From: Posidonia oceanica
Taxonomy: Eukaryota > Streptophyta > Magnoliopsida > Alismatales > Posidoniaceae
Assembly (NCBI GenBank): GCA_037176725.1
Contig: JAZBRS010000054.1
Span: 10,744,001 to 10,808,000 of the forward strand
Length of the DNA stretch: 64,000 nucleotides
Direction: 5' to 3'
Below, piece after piece: positions 33,848 to 46,833 of this stretch (within the stretch, counting starts at the first letter, position 1; each line of letters begins with the position of its first letter). Under the pieces are notes generated by a model that worked only from the letters and a program-made list of their open reading frames with translations, did no database searches and was not told the DNA's origin. A program made the position numbers and the translations under genes.

Positions 33848-36779
33848 ATTAATCACTTTTTTCATTTTTTTTTGCAAACGGTAAGTAAATATATTAATAT
33901 ATTACTTGACTATGAGTACTACCACTAAGCAAACAAAATTTAACAAAGATATCATTTATACATGTTCATCAAAAAGATATCCTAGAAAAATGAGGATGCA
34001 ATCAAGCACTAGTGTAACCTTAAGTCATAAAGTCCAAAAAAATCAAAATAAGTTGATAAAGATAAAACCAGTCCAATATAGAAGTTTAATACAAATTATC
34101 AAATTCCACCAATAAGTCAATTGCCAAAACTATTGGAGGACGGAGCCATGGGGTCAAATACAGCCTCAACAGTTGGGTGAGAGACACCAGGTGCAGCATC
34201 GGGGATCACAGCAATGCCAATAGAGGTGGTAATGTAATGAGCAACTTGGCTAGCTTGGACTTGATCCCACTCATGCTGCATATGTTGAATTGTATGGAAG
34301 AAGACCTCAGATTCATGTCCTATCAAAAGATTATCTACCCAACTAGTCAATATAGTGATAATCTGAAATACCAGAGACTAGAAATTTCTACATCGATTTC
34401 TAAAGATCATGGAGTTTCTAATCAGCCAAATGCACCAGATAATGACTAGAACCAGCATATTCCAGCATTTTATATTTAAGTTAAACTTGGGCCAGAAAAC
34501 AAAGAGAAAATTCCTTCAATATGCAAGTTATTGATGTAATTAGAATTGTGCAGGAAAAAAACCCACACTGCCCCAACAACTTGACAATGCAGGAAAATAT
34601 GTGCAGTAGATTCTAACGCACATCCATAGAAAACACAGGCTGTTGAGCCAATCCATCATTTCTTAGCTAAATTTTCTCTAAAGAGAATTTTATTATGAGT
34701 AACTAGCCATGTGAAAACTTTAATCTTGAAGGGTGCACAGCATTTCCAGATATTGATTCTAAACTGGGATCTAAGTCCACCGTCATTTAACAATGCATAG
34801 CAGGTTTTAACAGAGAACAAGTTGTCTGTAGAAGGGGGCCAAAGAATAACATCATCATCTGAGTTTAAATAAAGTGGCTCCATAATGTTCATAAATTCAT
34901 GCATTTACTGATATATTTTATTGGCAACTGGAGAAGCCAAATCAATAAAGTTGAATAAATCCCTGTGATTTCTCCTAAACTTTGAAAGAGTTCTAGCTAC
35001 AGTAAGCTTTTTATATACAGATATCTGGTAAAGTTCTGGAAGAGCATATTTTAAAGCAATACTATCAACCCATCTATTTTCCTAGAAAATAGTTTACTCT
35101 CCATTGTTCACCCTAAAACTAGAGAATGCACTTAAAACTGGAAAATAAGACCTAAGCTCCTGCCATACGGGAGAACATTTGCCTATAGCCACATCTACCA
35201 GAGCACCAGACTGATACTTAGAAAAACACGTACTTCTAATTAGCTCTGGCCACTTGAGATGCGGGTTATTGGCAAACAATTGCTAAAGCAGTTTACATTT
35301 CAATGCCAAGCTAAAAGTCCTCAAATTTATGATGCCCAATTCATCCTGATCCTTGCTTCTACAAATGATTTCCCATTTTGCTAAGCAGTATCTTCTAGAA
35401 GTACATGAAGGGCATTTCCAAAGAAAACGGCATCGGATTTTATTTAGCTCATGTTCCACTTTGATAGGGAAGTGTAGTACAAATAAGTAATAGGTAGGGA
35501 TGGCTATCAAGACAGAATCGACCAGAGATAGTCTACCACCTAGAGATAGATAATTGGCCTTCCATGTATCTAGTTTAGAAGTAAGTTTATCTAGAAATGG
35601 TGTCCAATCATTAAAAGAAGCCCTCTTACTATGTAAAGGCAAACCCAAGTATTTAATTGGAAGAGGTGCGGTAGTACAGCCTAAGATATCACAAGATCGG
35701 TTGAGTAAGTCTTCAGAAACCCCAACTCCAATGATGGAAGACTTGTTGAAATTAATTTTTAGCCTCGAGAAAGTCTGAAAACAACAGCAATATCCTTTTG
35801 AGGTTGACAACACACTCTTCAGAATCTTCAGAAGGAGTCTGGAAGATTAGAGTGTCATCAACATATTGAATATTTGTGACAGAAGGTCCAGATCGTGGAT
35901 AATGGATGCCAGAAATGAGTCGATTTTCTATACCAAGTGCCAGCAGCCTATTTAACATATGAGTGGCTACTATGAATAGTAATGGAGATAGGGAGTCGCC
36001 CTGCCCAAGGCCATTGGATGTATCAAAATATTCCTTTGGGGATCCATTAACAAAAATCGAGAAGTTTGCAGTTGTTATACACATTGTAATCTACTAAATC
36101 CATTTAACCCTACAACCAAATCCTTTCAGTGTGCTAATGTTGACACCCCATTTTGACAGGCCGGATCGATTGGAACCTTCTGGTAGCTACTGGACCCAAA
36201 TCTAGACCCAAACCCACACCTTTCTCTTCCTCTTTTCCCTCAAAACAAGTCCAAACTCGACCTAAGACTACCCCCCTTTCCCGAACCTGAAAACTAACCA
36301 AAATCCATAGAAAAACTCACCCCTGATGACTTAGTAAACCCACCAAAAAGCCTGCAAAATTTCAAACCAGAACCCCTCCCAAAAATCCTTTTTCTACGCC
36401 TCAAAACCCCTCCAAAACTTTCTCAAAATCAAACCAAAACTTCAGAGCCAGCTCCTCAAACCCTAGACCCTACACCCGCCAAATTTCACCCCTTTTCGAA
36501 ACCCCTAAGCCCCCCTTTTGGCCAAATTATCGTTTTCTCTCTCCGGGGTTATCGTTTTCTCTCTCCTCTCTCTCTCTCCTGATTATCGTCTCTCTTTTCA
36601 TCCCCTTCTTGCCCTTTTTCTGGCTTGGCTGTGGGCCCCCTTTGTACGTCTATCCCTTCTCTATCTTATTCCTATTTTTATTTTATTTTTAGCATTTTCC
36701 CTGAAATTTAAAAATCATTTCCCTTAAACCTATCTCTTTTCCCTCTATTTCCCTCCTTTTCCCATTTCTTTCCTCCTCC

Positions 36780-37560
36780 TCTTTCCCTTTTCTCTCTTTT
36801 GCAAAAACCCATAAAAATCCCTAAAAATCTGTAAAACCCCAAAACATAAAAGAGACAAATCAGAGTTCTAAGAAAAACAACTAAAAAACATTAAACAAGC
36901 AATTAAAAACTTAAACTTAACTAAATCAAGATAAAAAGAAAATCAAGCATACAAACTAAAAAATGCAAAACAAACAAAAAAAAAACACTGAAAAATCGAG
37001 GAAAAAACTAAACCCACCAAAAGTAAAAAACCCCCATCAGAAGAACTAAAAAACAAACCCTAAAAAGAAGAATTAAAAAATAAACACTAAGATAAGTAAT
37101 TAAAGAAGCAAAAAGACTTAACCTAATAAACATAAGAAAAACAACATGAGGACATAATTAAAAAGGAAAAGAAAAACACGTTTAAAAGACTTAAAAAAAA
37201 ACCCCATCAAGCCAGGGAAATCCAACTAAAAATTTCAAGAAAAATTAACAAATAAAAAATCCAAACATAATTCAAAAAACTTAAGAAAAGAAAACCTTAA
37301 AAGATTAAAACTAAAAGCCAAAACCCACTCTAATTAATATAAAAATAAATCCTAAAAATCCTAATTAACATCCTAAAATACTTAACAAGAAAATACAATT
37401 TTAAAAAACAATTCAAAAGACTTAACAAACACTTAATCAAGTGGAAAACAAATTAAAAACAAAAGAAAGCCCTAAAACCCTAATCAAGCTCAAAACACAT
37501 AAATTAACCCCAAAACAGTCATTAAAAAATCTAATTAAAACCCTAACCCACAACACAACC
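36780..37560 (+). repeat. A-rich, G-poor block within the LTR
   Basis: About 780 bp made largely of A and C on the plus strand, with words such as AAAAAC, CTTAA and CCTAA recurring irregularly. There is no fixed period. The frames it leaves open are composition effects. Confidence 0.6.
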
Positions 37561-39089
37561 TTTCTGGTATATTTATTTATTTTTAATTTATTTTTTCTAA
37601 TTTTATTTCCTTTCTTTTCCCTCTCTTTCTTTCTTTCTTTCTTTTTATTTTCTTTTCTTCTTTATTGGGCCCATCAGCCTGTTTTCCTTTTTCCTTCTTT
37701 TTTTTCAAAATTCCAAGCCCGGCCCACGTCCACAGTCTTCTTCCTCCTTCCCTCCCTCCGCACAGTACCCACCTGCAGCAGCTGCGACCTCCGACAGCCG
37801 TCTGCCATTTTCAGTCCTCGCCAGGCCTGCGCTCGCACGCTTTCTGCCCAGGCCGGACCGGCGTGCGCCGACCTCCGTCCGTGCTCCTGCCATCACCCAT
37901 CCTTGGCAATTAATTGCCACAGTCCCGCAGACCTGCAAAAAAAAAGGGGAGATCAGTAGAGCCATAACAGGAGGAGAAGGAGGGGAAGGGAAAAAGAGAC
38001 CAGAAGCATCCCGGAGACGAGGACGACTCCTGTGTGTGATCCCCAGCCGGAGAGAGAAGGTAATTCCCCCCAGCTCCACTCACAGAAAACCAGTTTTTTT
38101 CGCCCTCTTCCCTTCACTGCAAACAGAGACCAGAACTCCTCCGAAGTCATTCGGAATTGGCCCCCGAATCTCACCCAAGCTTCCTGCAACACACCCCTCG
38201 ATTCCACACAAGAAACAACCCCACATTTCCCCGAATCACGCTGAAACTCACACAGAAACCCAACACCACCTTCCCAAAAATTTCCCGCACCACAGACCAT
38301 CTTTCTTCCCCAAACTTTGCCCCGTTACTCACTGAGACACCACCTCCCTAAGCCACCCCGCCATCAACCTCCTCTCCCACCACAGACCGAGAACAACACT
38401 ACAAACACCTAGCTTCACCTCTGCCCAGAAATCCACCCAAACTCCAAAACCCTTCCACGCTCTCCAGAAAGCCCTTCCAAGCATCCAGTTAGCTTCGCCA
38501 GCCTCCCAGCAACCCCCCGGAGGCCTCCGCTTCGCCGGACGAGCAGCGGACAAGGCCCCCCACCTCCGGCTGCCCACTGTCGACCCAAAAACCCCGAACT
38601 TCCGCTCGAGCTGCAGAAGCTTCACCTGATCGTCCAAGGAGCTCCGGAAGAACGTCCTGAAGAAGACCCAACCTCCGCGAGTCGCTGGAGGTCACCGCTG
38701 CGACCAGACGACGACCGCCAGCCACCTCCGACTCTGTCGAGGTCGGGGGCACACTCCGGACGCGAACGCAGGTAATTCCTTGCCTCCCCCGCTCCCTCTC
38801 CCTCCTCTGATGCTTTTCCGCCAACCAGAACCAGCTCTCCGGCTCTCCTACTCCGACTGCAACTCGCCGGACGATGCTTCTTCTCCGGCGCCGGTCTGCT
38901 ATCTTCTCGCTGCTCCCCAACAGAACATTTCTCCGACAGTCCCCAGAGCTCCGCACGAACGCCAGCAGTAGCCTCCGCCCTCCCGTGTCTCCTCAAGCCC
39001 CCTGTGCCGGCGGTGCTGAGGTCCGGTGGCTCACTGCTACAGTACCTCTCACCGCTGGCAGGTTACTGTTTAGTTATTTTTCCAGTAAT

Positions 39090-39760
39090 ATAGTTTCTGT
39101 GCTAATATTGCATTTCTGCCTTAAATTATCTCATTTTTGCGTTTTAGTCCTCTGTTCATTTAATCAGCTTAGTTTTTAATTAAATATCATGCTAAATTGC
39201 AGCTTTTATTTCTGTTTTTCAGTATTTACATTTCGGTCCTGTTACTGTGCTGTGTAGTTGTAATCTTTTGCATTTTAGCCCCTCTGCTTTCAATTTTTGC
39301 ACTTAGGTCCTGCTTTAAATCAGTTCATTTATTTGCATGTATTTTGCCATATTGCATTGCATTCTGGCCCCTTGCATGTTTCTGATTTTGCATTTAGGTC
39401 CATGCACTGTAGAAACTTAGGTTTTATTTTTGATTTTTGCATACTGTATTGCATGTTTTGCCTCCTGATTTTGCATTTTTGCATTTAGGTCCATTTTAAA
39501 TGGACAGTAACCATCCTGCATGCATTTTTGCTTATTGCATTACATTTTGGTCCTTGTTTTTTCCAAAAATTGCACATCAGTCCTGTCTTTTGGTTTTCAG
39601 AGCATATTTTGCATATAAAATTGCATATTTGACCTTTGCATGTTTTAAAAATGACACATAGGTCATTATATCCTTTTAAAGGCATGTAAAAAGACTGTTT
39701 TGCCCCTAAAATTGCATATTAGCTCCCATGCTTACAAAATTGCATGTAGACCCTCCACTT
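39090..39760 (+). repeat. Degenerate TTTTGCATTT-GGTCC repeats within the LTR
   Basis: The words TTTTGCAT, TTGCATTT and TTAGGTCC recur every 30-60 bp in diverged form, with T-rich fill. This looks like an aged array related in composition (TTTTGC) to the minisatellite that follows. Confidence 0.6.
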
Positions 39761-40433
39761 GCATTCCCAGACTCCCCGAAACCTCATTTTCTGGAAAATT
39801 TGCACTTTAGACTCCAGTTTTTTTCCAAAATTGCATTCTGATCTCCTTTTGTTTTCAAAACTTCTTCCAATGCATACCCTCTTTTCAAAATAGCATTCTG
39901 AGCTCAGTCTTCTGCAAAATAACCCTCTGCCCTCTCCTGTTTTCAAAACTCTCCCCTGAGGGCCCCGTCCTTTTCGAAAATTTGCGTTTAGCCCCCTCTT
40001 CTTTTCCAGAAATGCATTTGGATCTCTGCCTTTTCCAGATTTTCCCCCTTGTTTCTTCTTGCTTTTGCATGCATTCTGCATCCATTTAGCTTTGCATTTT
40101 AGCATCCTCTTGCACACACTAAGCACTTCTAGCTCCCCTTCACTTGGGAGGACCTTTCGCACAGTCCTAGGACCTCCCGAACACCTAGATCTGTTCTCCT
40201 CCCCTGTTCTGGCCCTTCTGCCATGAAGTTGCGATATCTTCCAATCCGACCGTTGGATCTCCCCAAATAAGCTGCCAGAGCGACCCCGGCGGAGTATTCT
40301 TCAGCGTGGGCCAATCGGATTTCAGATCAGGCTTCGGATGCCCAAGGTAAGTCCCTCGGAACTTCGGCAGTATTGTTTTGCATATCATTCGCATCGCATG
40401 GTTTTTGTGCACTCTTTTCGCTTTGTCTTACAC

Positions 40434-41345
40434 CGTTTTGCGTGCCGCCTCTTTGTCTCGCTTCGTTTTGCGTGCCCTTTGGTTTTCTTGCTCCGTTTTG
40501 CGTGCAGCTCCGTTTTCTTGCTCCGTTTTGCGTGCCCTTTGGTTTTCTTGCTCCGTTTTGCGTGCCGTTTGGTTTTCTTGCTCCGTTTTGCGCGTAGTTC
40601 CGTTTTCTCGCACCGTTTTGCGTGCCGCTCTTGTTTTCTCTCTCCGTTTTGCGTGCAGTTTCTTTTTCTCGCTCCGTTTTGCGTGCCCTTTGGTTTTCTT
40701 GCTCCGTTTTGCATGCCCTTTGGTTTTCTTGCTCCGTTTTGCGCGTAGTTCCGTTTTCTCGCACCATTTTGCGTGCCGTTTCTTTTTCTTGCACCGTTTT
40801 ACGTGCAGCTTCGTTTTCTCGCTCTGTTTTGCGTGCCCTTTGGTTTTCTTGCTCTGTTTTGCGTGCAGTCCTGTTTTCTTGCTCCGTTTTGCGTGCAGCT
40901 TCGTTTTCTCGCTCCGTTTTGCGTGTCCTTTGGTTTTCTTGCTCCGTTTTGCGTGCAGCTTCGTTTTCTCGCTCCGTTTTGCGTACCCTTTAGTTTTCTT
41001 GCTCCATTTTGCGTGCCCTTTGGTTTTCTTGCTCCGTTTTGCGCGTAGTTCTGTTTTCTCGCACCGTCTTGCGTGCCGTTTCTTTGTCTTGCACCGTTTT
41101 GCGTGCCCTTTGGTTTTCTTGCTCCGTTTTGCGTGCAGCTTCGCTTTCCCGCACCGTTTTGCGTGCCCTCTCGTTTTCTCGCTCCGTTTTGCGCGCCGCT
41201 TTGTTTTCTTGCTTTGTTTTGCGCCCCTTTTCGTTTTCCCGCACTGTTTCACGTTCTTGTTCTGTTCCTCGCATCGTTTCGCGTGTCGGCCTCGCTCCTT
41301 GCATTGTTTTGCGTTCTTGCTTCGTTTCTCGCACCGTTCCGCGTG
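40434..41345 (+). repeat. 30-bp minisatellite, about 30 units
   Basis: The unit is of the form CGTTTTGCGTGCCCTTTGG plus TTTTCTTGCTC (30 bp, one unit of 31). The TTTTGCG core is nearly invariant; the centre alternates among a few variants (CCCTTTGG, CAGCTTCG, TAGTTCCG), suggesting higher-order repetition. Because 30 is divisible by 3 and the unit lacks stops in most frames, long frames run through it on both strands (for example 40378-41436 plus and 40428-41369 minus). These are very unlikely to be genes. Confidence 0.93.
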
Positions 41346-43844
41346 TTTTGCGTTATTTCCCCTTTGCATGTCGCCCGCATTGCCTGTTTTCCCCGCTGTT
41401 TTGTTTTATCGCTCGCATTTGCATATAGGGCAGTGATGCTTACTACCTGGAGTTCTCACGAGCTAGGTTTCGCCCGGTTCGGAACACAGACAGCGTTGCT
41501 GAGCGCTTAGATTGCACGTTTACTTTCCTGCACTGCATTCCCTCACTTAGAGCACACCTTTGAGCATCTAGATAGGCATTCATTGGCACTTAGGCATCTA
41601 AAGTCTGCATTTCCCTGCGTATGCGAGCGTAAGCCTAGAAAGACCGATTCTCGGGCGTGTCGGGGGTGCCTAACACTTTCCCCGCGCGTAACAGAAGTCC
41701 TTGCCCTCTCTCTTGGCCCGTAATGACCATACCGTCCTTATCCTAGGCACGAGTCACATCATTTGCATCATTTGCATCTTATTTCTTCTGCATTGCCTTG
41801 CATTGCATCTTTTGCTTGGTTTTGCGTGATCATTCACGCATTTCCCCGGTTTTCCTTGTCTCCCAATTTAATAGACTTGGTGGCGACTCCGATTTTGTCT
41901 TATCTTCTTCTTTTCTTTCCCTTTTTCTCTCTTTTAAATGTTTTCGAGTTAGGTCTTCCTTCTCGGACATAGCCGCTAATAGTGAGCCTGATTCCGATCG
42001 GTGCACGCGAGCTTTGGCAACATGCATGGACGATCCAAATACTGGGATTACTACAGCTAATAATAAACTTCCAATTAACATTGTCGAAAGTTTTCTCAAA
42101 GTCAAGCTTAAGAAGAAGACCATGTATTTTAGAGGTGTGTATAAGGTGTAATGTCTCTTGCGCAACCAAATAACAGTTGCTAATGCTACGTCCCGGGAGG
42201 AAAGCACACTGGGAGTCATCCAATAATGAGTTAAGAATAGGGCTAAATCTAGTTACTAGACACTTGGAGACAATCTTATAGCTGTTATTCAGCAGACTAA
42301 TAGGTTTGTAATCTTGAATCCTTTCAGCAGTGGCCTTTTCAGGAATAAGAGCAATAAAAGTTTGATTAATGCTCCTTAAAGTATTAATGTCATTTGAATT
42401 GTTGAAGTGATCAACCATCTCAAAGACGTCCCTTTCGATATTTTCCCAAAAGTGCTGGTAGAAACATAAGGAGAACCCATTAGGCCCAGGTGACTTTTCT
42501 ATAGGAAGAGAGAAGACACTTCTCTTAATCTCTTCTTCGGAGAAGGAAGCTTCCAAGATAGAGGGATCAGAGATTTTCCTAGGTAAAAGGAGGTCCCAAT
42601 TAAAGTCCACCATAGTATATCGATGCTTGTTGAACAAGGAAAAGAAATATTGTTCAATAGCACTGTGAATAGTTGAGGGTGAATCAACGTGGACATCATT
42701 AATAAGGAGGGAGGAAATGGTATTAAACCTTCTCCGATCATTTGCCACTTTATGAAAAACAGTGGTATTTAAATCCCCCTCTTTAAGCCACTGAACTCTA
42801 GATCTCTGCTTCCAATATAGTTCTTGTTGAAGAAGAATTTTATGATGTTTCTTTCTAAGCTATTGCTTCCTATGCCATTGCTCTGTGGAGATTGGACTGG
42901 ATTCAGCTTGTAGGTCTATGTCCTGGATGGAGGACTCAATTTCCTGTAAACTAGAGCTCCAGTTGCTTGTTTTATCTGGGAGCCATGCCTTAATTGTTTT
43001 TTTAACCACTTTTAGCTTATAAGCTAATCTATCGATAAGATAGGTTGTGGAGGAAAAAGCCAGTATACAATTCTTAACTAGCACATCAAAGCCCTCTAAG
43101 AATAGCCAAGATTTGTAGTATTTAAAAGGAAAAGGTCCCCACCCTGGTGGAACTGTATCAAGGTAAATTAGAATGTGATCCGAGATAGTTCAGTATTTGC
43201 CTAGACAGATTGATCTAGGATACTGAATCTCCCAACTTGGGGAAATCAAAAACTGGTCAAGTTTTACCATAATGGCTTGTTCTTGAAAATTAGACCAAGT
43301 GTATAAACAATTATTTGAAGATAGATCTATAAGATCAGCAGTGGCAATAAAATCATTGAAGTTTGCCATGCTTGGCGAAATTCCAGACCTATTGGAATGC
43401 TCATGAGAGAATCTAGTAACATTGAAATCTCCTCCAATCACCCAGTTGCTACCTAAAGTGCAAAGAAGCTGTCGAAGCTCATCAAGGAATATAGGCTTAA
43501 GACTTGAGGGGCAGGGACCATATACCCCCGCGAGCCACCAGTCAAAGTTGTCTACATTGCTTCTGAACTTTAGGGATAAAGAAAATTATCCCATATAAGT
43601 ATCCACATAATTAAGAATTCTATCATTCCAACTAATTAAGATGTCACCAGAAGCCCCGTGAGAGCAAGGATTCTCACTTGGTAAGTCCCCCCCCTAATCT
43701 TGCGGAGAAGAGAGTGGGAAGGAGATTCTACTTTAGTTTTATAGAGAATTAAAATGTCACATTTAACCTCCTAACAATATTCCTGACTTCTCTACGCTTA
43801 TTACTACTACCAAGGCTCCTGATATTCCAAGATAAAATAATCAT

Positions 43845-46833
43845 CTAACCATTCGAAGCAAAACTTAGAGCCTTAAAGAGCTCTAAACACGCAGTACTGT
43901 CATCCAAATTCACTGGTGGCAATGACTGTTGGGACCAAACTAAGTTTAAAAAATTCCTAGCCTCCGCCAAAGAATTAAATGAAAGACCAATTTTAGAACA
44001 AAAATTACAGGAATCCTCATTAGAGTTCCAAGTAAGAACAGAGTTTGCTAAGTTCATTACATCCAAAGAAATATCAGGCCCAGGGAAGGAGTGCTGGGAG
44101 TCATTATTCGAGGAATAGCTCTTAGGAGAATTAAGCAATGAGCTAGAACGTAGTAACGAATTAGAATCAAAAGTACCTGAATTTGTTTGCGGGGAGGGCA
44201 ATTGAGAAGATTTGGGGACAGAACCCACCTCGCCCAACTCTTCATCATCCATGCTGTCAATGACCGTCAATACAGCCTTCAACTTTTCCTTGTTTGTTTT
44301 CCAAGCTTTCACCTCAGAAGCCACAAAATGGGACATAGCCATCGATAGAGAGTTGTCACCGGATGTGTATAGATTAATGTTAGAGAGGGGGAAGATAGTG
44401 GTACCGAAATAAGAGTGGCGCTGGCTCTAGGCACCACTGCCGCGGCAGTACTCATAACGACCGCCGATTCCCCAGGAGTAGTCAGACCCAAAGTACCAAA
44501 GGTAACCCCCCCCCCCCAGAAAATGACACCATAGAATGCGAAGGATTACTGTGCTGACCTGAGTTATTTAAGGTCCCATGACCCTGACTAGAAGATCGGG
44601 TCCAGACATTTTTCCCAGAGTTTGCAAACTGATGTGCGTTACCTCCCTTCCAATTTTCTGGGACTTATTAGACTTACCCGGAGGCTTACAAAAACCCTTG
44701 TGATAAGAAGATCCCATCGAGAAGGAAGGAGCACCCAAAGTATAGGAAGAGGAAGGACAGAGATCCCAACTCCTACAGAAGCGGATCAGATAAACTTGTC
44801 TAACAAAGGCAAAGTATTTAACCTCAAGGAGCTCCTTCCCCATATTTAACCTGACTTTTAATCTTGCGAAGCCTAAGAACTTAACATGATCCAAACTCAT
44901 ATCTACTTCCAGAAGTTCAGCAAAATAGGCTAACATTCTGTGAAAGGTATCTACAATCCATAAGTGGTGAGGAACTCCCTCCAAACGAATCCAAAAGCCT
45001 TCATCCCGGAGGGTGAAAACCGAGCTGGAATGAGACGACTAGGGCATGAAGGACGCCGGGAGAGAGACTAAAGAAGACCCAAATGTCTTAAGGGCATCGT
45101 CCCTGATTTTTTGGGAAGGGAACTTAACTAAGAATTTTCCTTTTACAAAGTCAAGAAGTTCCCACTCAAGGGTGTTGGGCCAGTTAGTAGAAATATGAGC
45201 CCCAAGGTCATCCCTTGTCACATGTGGTGAGAGAGGGGTAACAATAGCACAACAAGAAAAGAACGGAAGCTGATCACAGGATTCATTGGTTGGGGGAAGA
45301 GTAATAGGATAATGAGGGGACTGGCTCTCTATAAATGTGGATCGAGGAGGTTTGGAGAAAAATCTGCAAATCGTTACAGAGTGGTTAGGAGATTTGCAAT
45401 GAAAGCAAGCACCATTGAATCTACAACAAGATTTTAAATGGCCCCGCAGGCTGCACTTAAAGCACCTACCAGTTCTAGTGCAAAATCGCAATAAAGGTGA
45501 CTTAGGTTGCTTCCTTGAGACCAACTGCCACCCTTCCTTAGAAGGAGAAGGAGCCCCTTTGGAGTAGAGTGAAGACTTAAATCGCTCAGAGTCCCCTAAA
45601 GAGCGAGAAGGAGACAGAGATATGCTACAAGGAGAGGCTAAGACAAAATAACGAGAGCTAGAGTGCCAATAGGTTTTATTTGGCGGAGATGAGTTAATGT
45701 AAAGGAAGAAGATTCAAATGGTTCAAAGCAATGTTGGTAATCGATAAAAAATCTTTCTCGAATCGTCGTATTAAATGCGCTACAATGTGCATCTGACCTT
45801 TTGTGTCCGGTCCGGCCAAAAGTTTCAGCGGGAGAAGATAAAGTTTGGGTATTAAATGGCTGAATCGTGTCTGCACGATTTCCTGCAAGCTTGAAATCGC
45901 CAAAACCAATAGAATCAACAGTTTTACTCCCCGAATTAGTATTAATCACTAGGTTAGAACTAGAGCCCAAGACATCCTCTGCAAGATCACGATTATGCTG
46001 TGGAATACTACTATTGAATGTTGAGTAATTAAAAGTATTAAAGGTATGAGACGCAATTGAATGTGAAAGGACAGATGTAACGTTGCCGTCGGCATGACCA
46101 GCTTTGCCTCGGACTGCGCACCCCAGCCTTGCCGGTGAAGCCACCTTCACCGACCTTCCAATCGGCAAGGGAACCGTCGGCTTAGAGGACCGTCGATTAA
46201 TCGGAAAAATCACATCGGGTGAAAAGCTAGGTTCATCTGAACTCGCAGATATAGTGTTTTCCTCAAACATTGCAAGGTCACCCGAAGATTTGCAACCTTT
46301 CAGGTGAGACAAACTACCACCATGATTCAAAAGTACTGAATCAGAATCCCTAGAACAACCAGGAGTTGCAGGTAGTGCCGAAAGCAGAACCTCCCCGAAA
46401 AATGGTTCCAAGTTAGAAAATCGAGCATTTGATCCCCTAATATTATCATCGGCCACAATCACGAAATCAAGGCTTAAGGCTCACCATTTCCTAATGGTAT
46501 TTCTTTTGATTTCTAGATCCTTATTTTCTTTTTTTCCCAATGGAATAATCGGAGTAGCTGTTCGAAATTTTTTTCTGGCAGGAAAGGGAGAAGAAAGGGT
46601 AGAGTCCGATAGACCCTCAAAGTTTTTCCCGCTATCTTCCCCAAAAAGCTTGCTAGCCGCACAACAAGAGCCAAGAGGGTTGGCCAAACAGACTGTCCGG
46701 CAAAATCTAGTTTCACTCTATGAGGAATAAGTAGAAGAAGATGAAGAGCTCCTCTGGCAAAAGGAGATAAGGGAAGAAAGAAGAAATTTAAGATTGACCT
46801 TCTCGAGGGGCGACTGAACCATCCCCAACTCAC
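43845..46833 (-). pseudogene. LINE C ORF1 with zinc knuckles
   Basis: Fragments run in several frames from about 46833. The knuckles are C-F-K-C-S-L-R-G-H-L-K-S-C-C and C-F-H-C-K-S-P-N-H-S-V-T-I-C (45039-45524). The C-terminal part (44342-43845) ends at TAG, which is followed at once by the ORF2 ATG (TAGATG, 43847-43842). Frameshifts and stops show it is inactive. Confidence 0.8.

Larger units (their letters stand above)
36138..42055 (+). mobile_element. Giant LTR-like insertion (probable solo LTR, Ty3/Tat-Ogre type), 5.9 kb
   Basis: It starts TGTTGACACCCC and ends GGGATTACTACA, with a 5-bp GCTAA target duplication (36133-36137 and 42056-42060). It encodes no retroviral-type domain. Its composition is blockwise: pyrimidine-rich, A-rich, GC-rich, T-rich, minisatellite. 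GGTGGCGACTCC near 41880 resembles the motif found at or just inside the 3' end of Tat/Ogre LTRs. With TG...CA ends and a target duplication, a solo LTR is the simplest reading. The alternative is an LTR ending near 41878 plus a 177-bp internal remnant. Confidence 0.7.
34117..43844 (-). pseudogene. LINE C ORF2 (endonuclease, RT, zf-RVT), interrupted
   Basis: It starts M-I-I-L-S-W-N-I-R. Endonuclease residues lie near 43190-43441 (G-G-D-F-N-V-T-R-F). The RT N-terminal part is at 42748-42061 and resumes at 36132 after the insertion, with Q-G-D-S-L-S-P-L-L and catalytic Y-V-D-D (35752-36084), then Y-L-G-L-P-L, zf-RVT (34904-34656) and a tail ending S-F-G-N and TGA. Removing the insertion and one GCTAA copy restores a continuous frame (I-I-S then T-L-K-G-F-G-C), as in LINE B. 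Other stops remain. Confidence 0.87.

Noticed and set aside
37441..38351. Several 60-170-codon frames in the LTR
   Set aside because: Low-complexity Pro/Phe/Ser-rich products from pyrimidine-rich DNA; no domain and no conserved start.
40434..41345. CRISPR-like array
   Set aside because: The units are contiguous and degenerate with no unique spacers, in a plant LTR; it is a minisatellite.
40378..41436. 352-codon plus frame and 313-codon minus frame in the repeat array
   Set aside because: Both come from a 30-bp repeat without stops in any frame, giving low-complexity peptides of Cys/Phe/Leu or Lys/Arg; no domain, and open on both strands at once.
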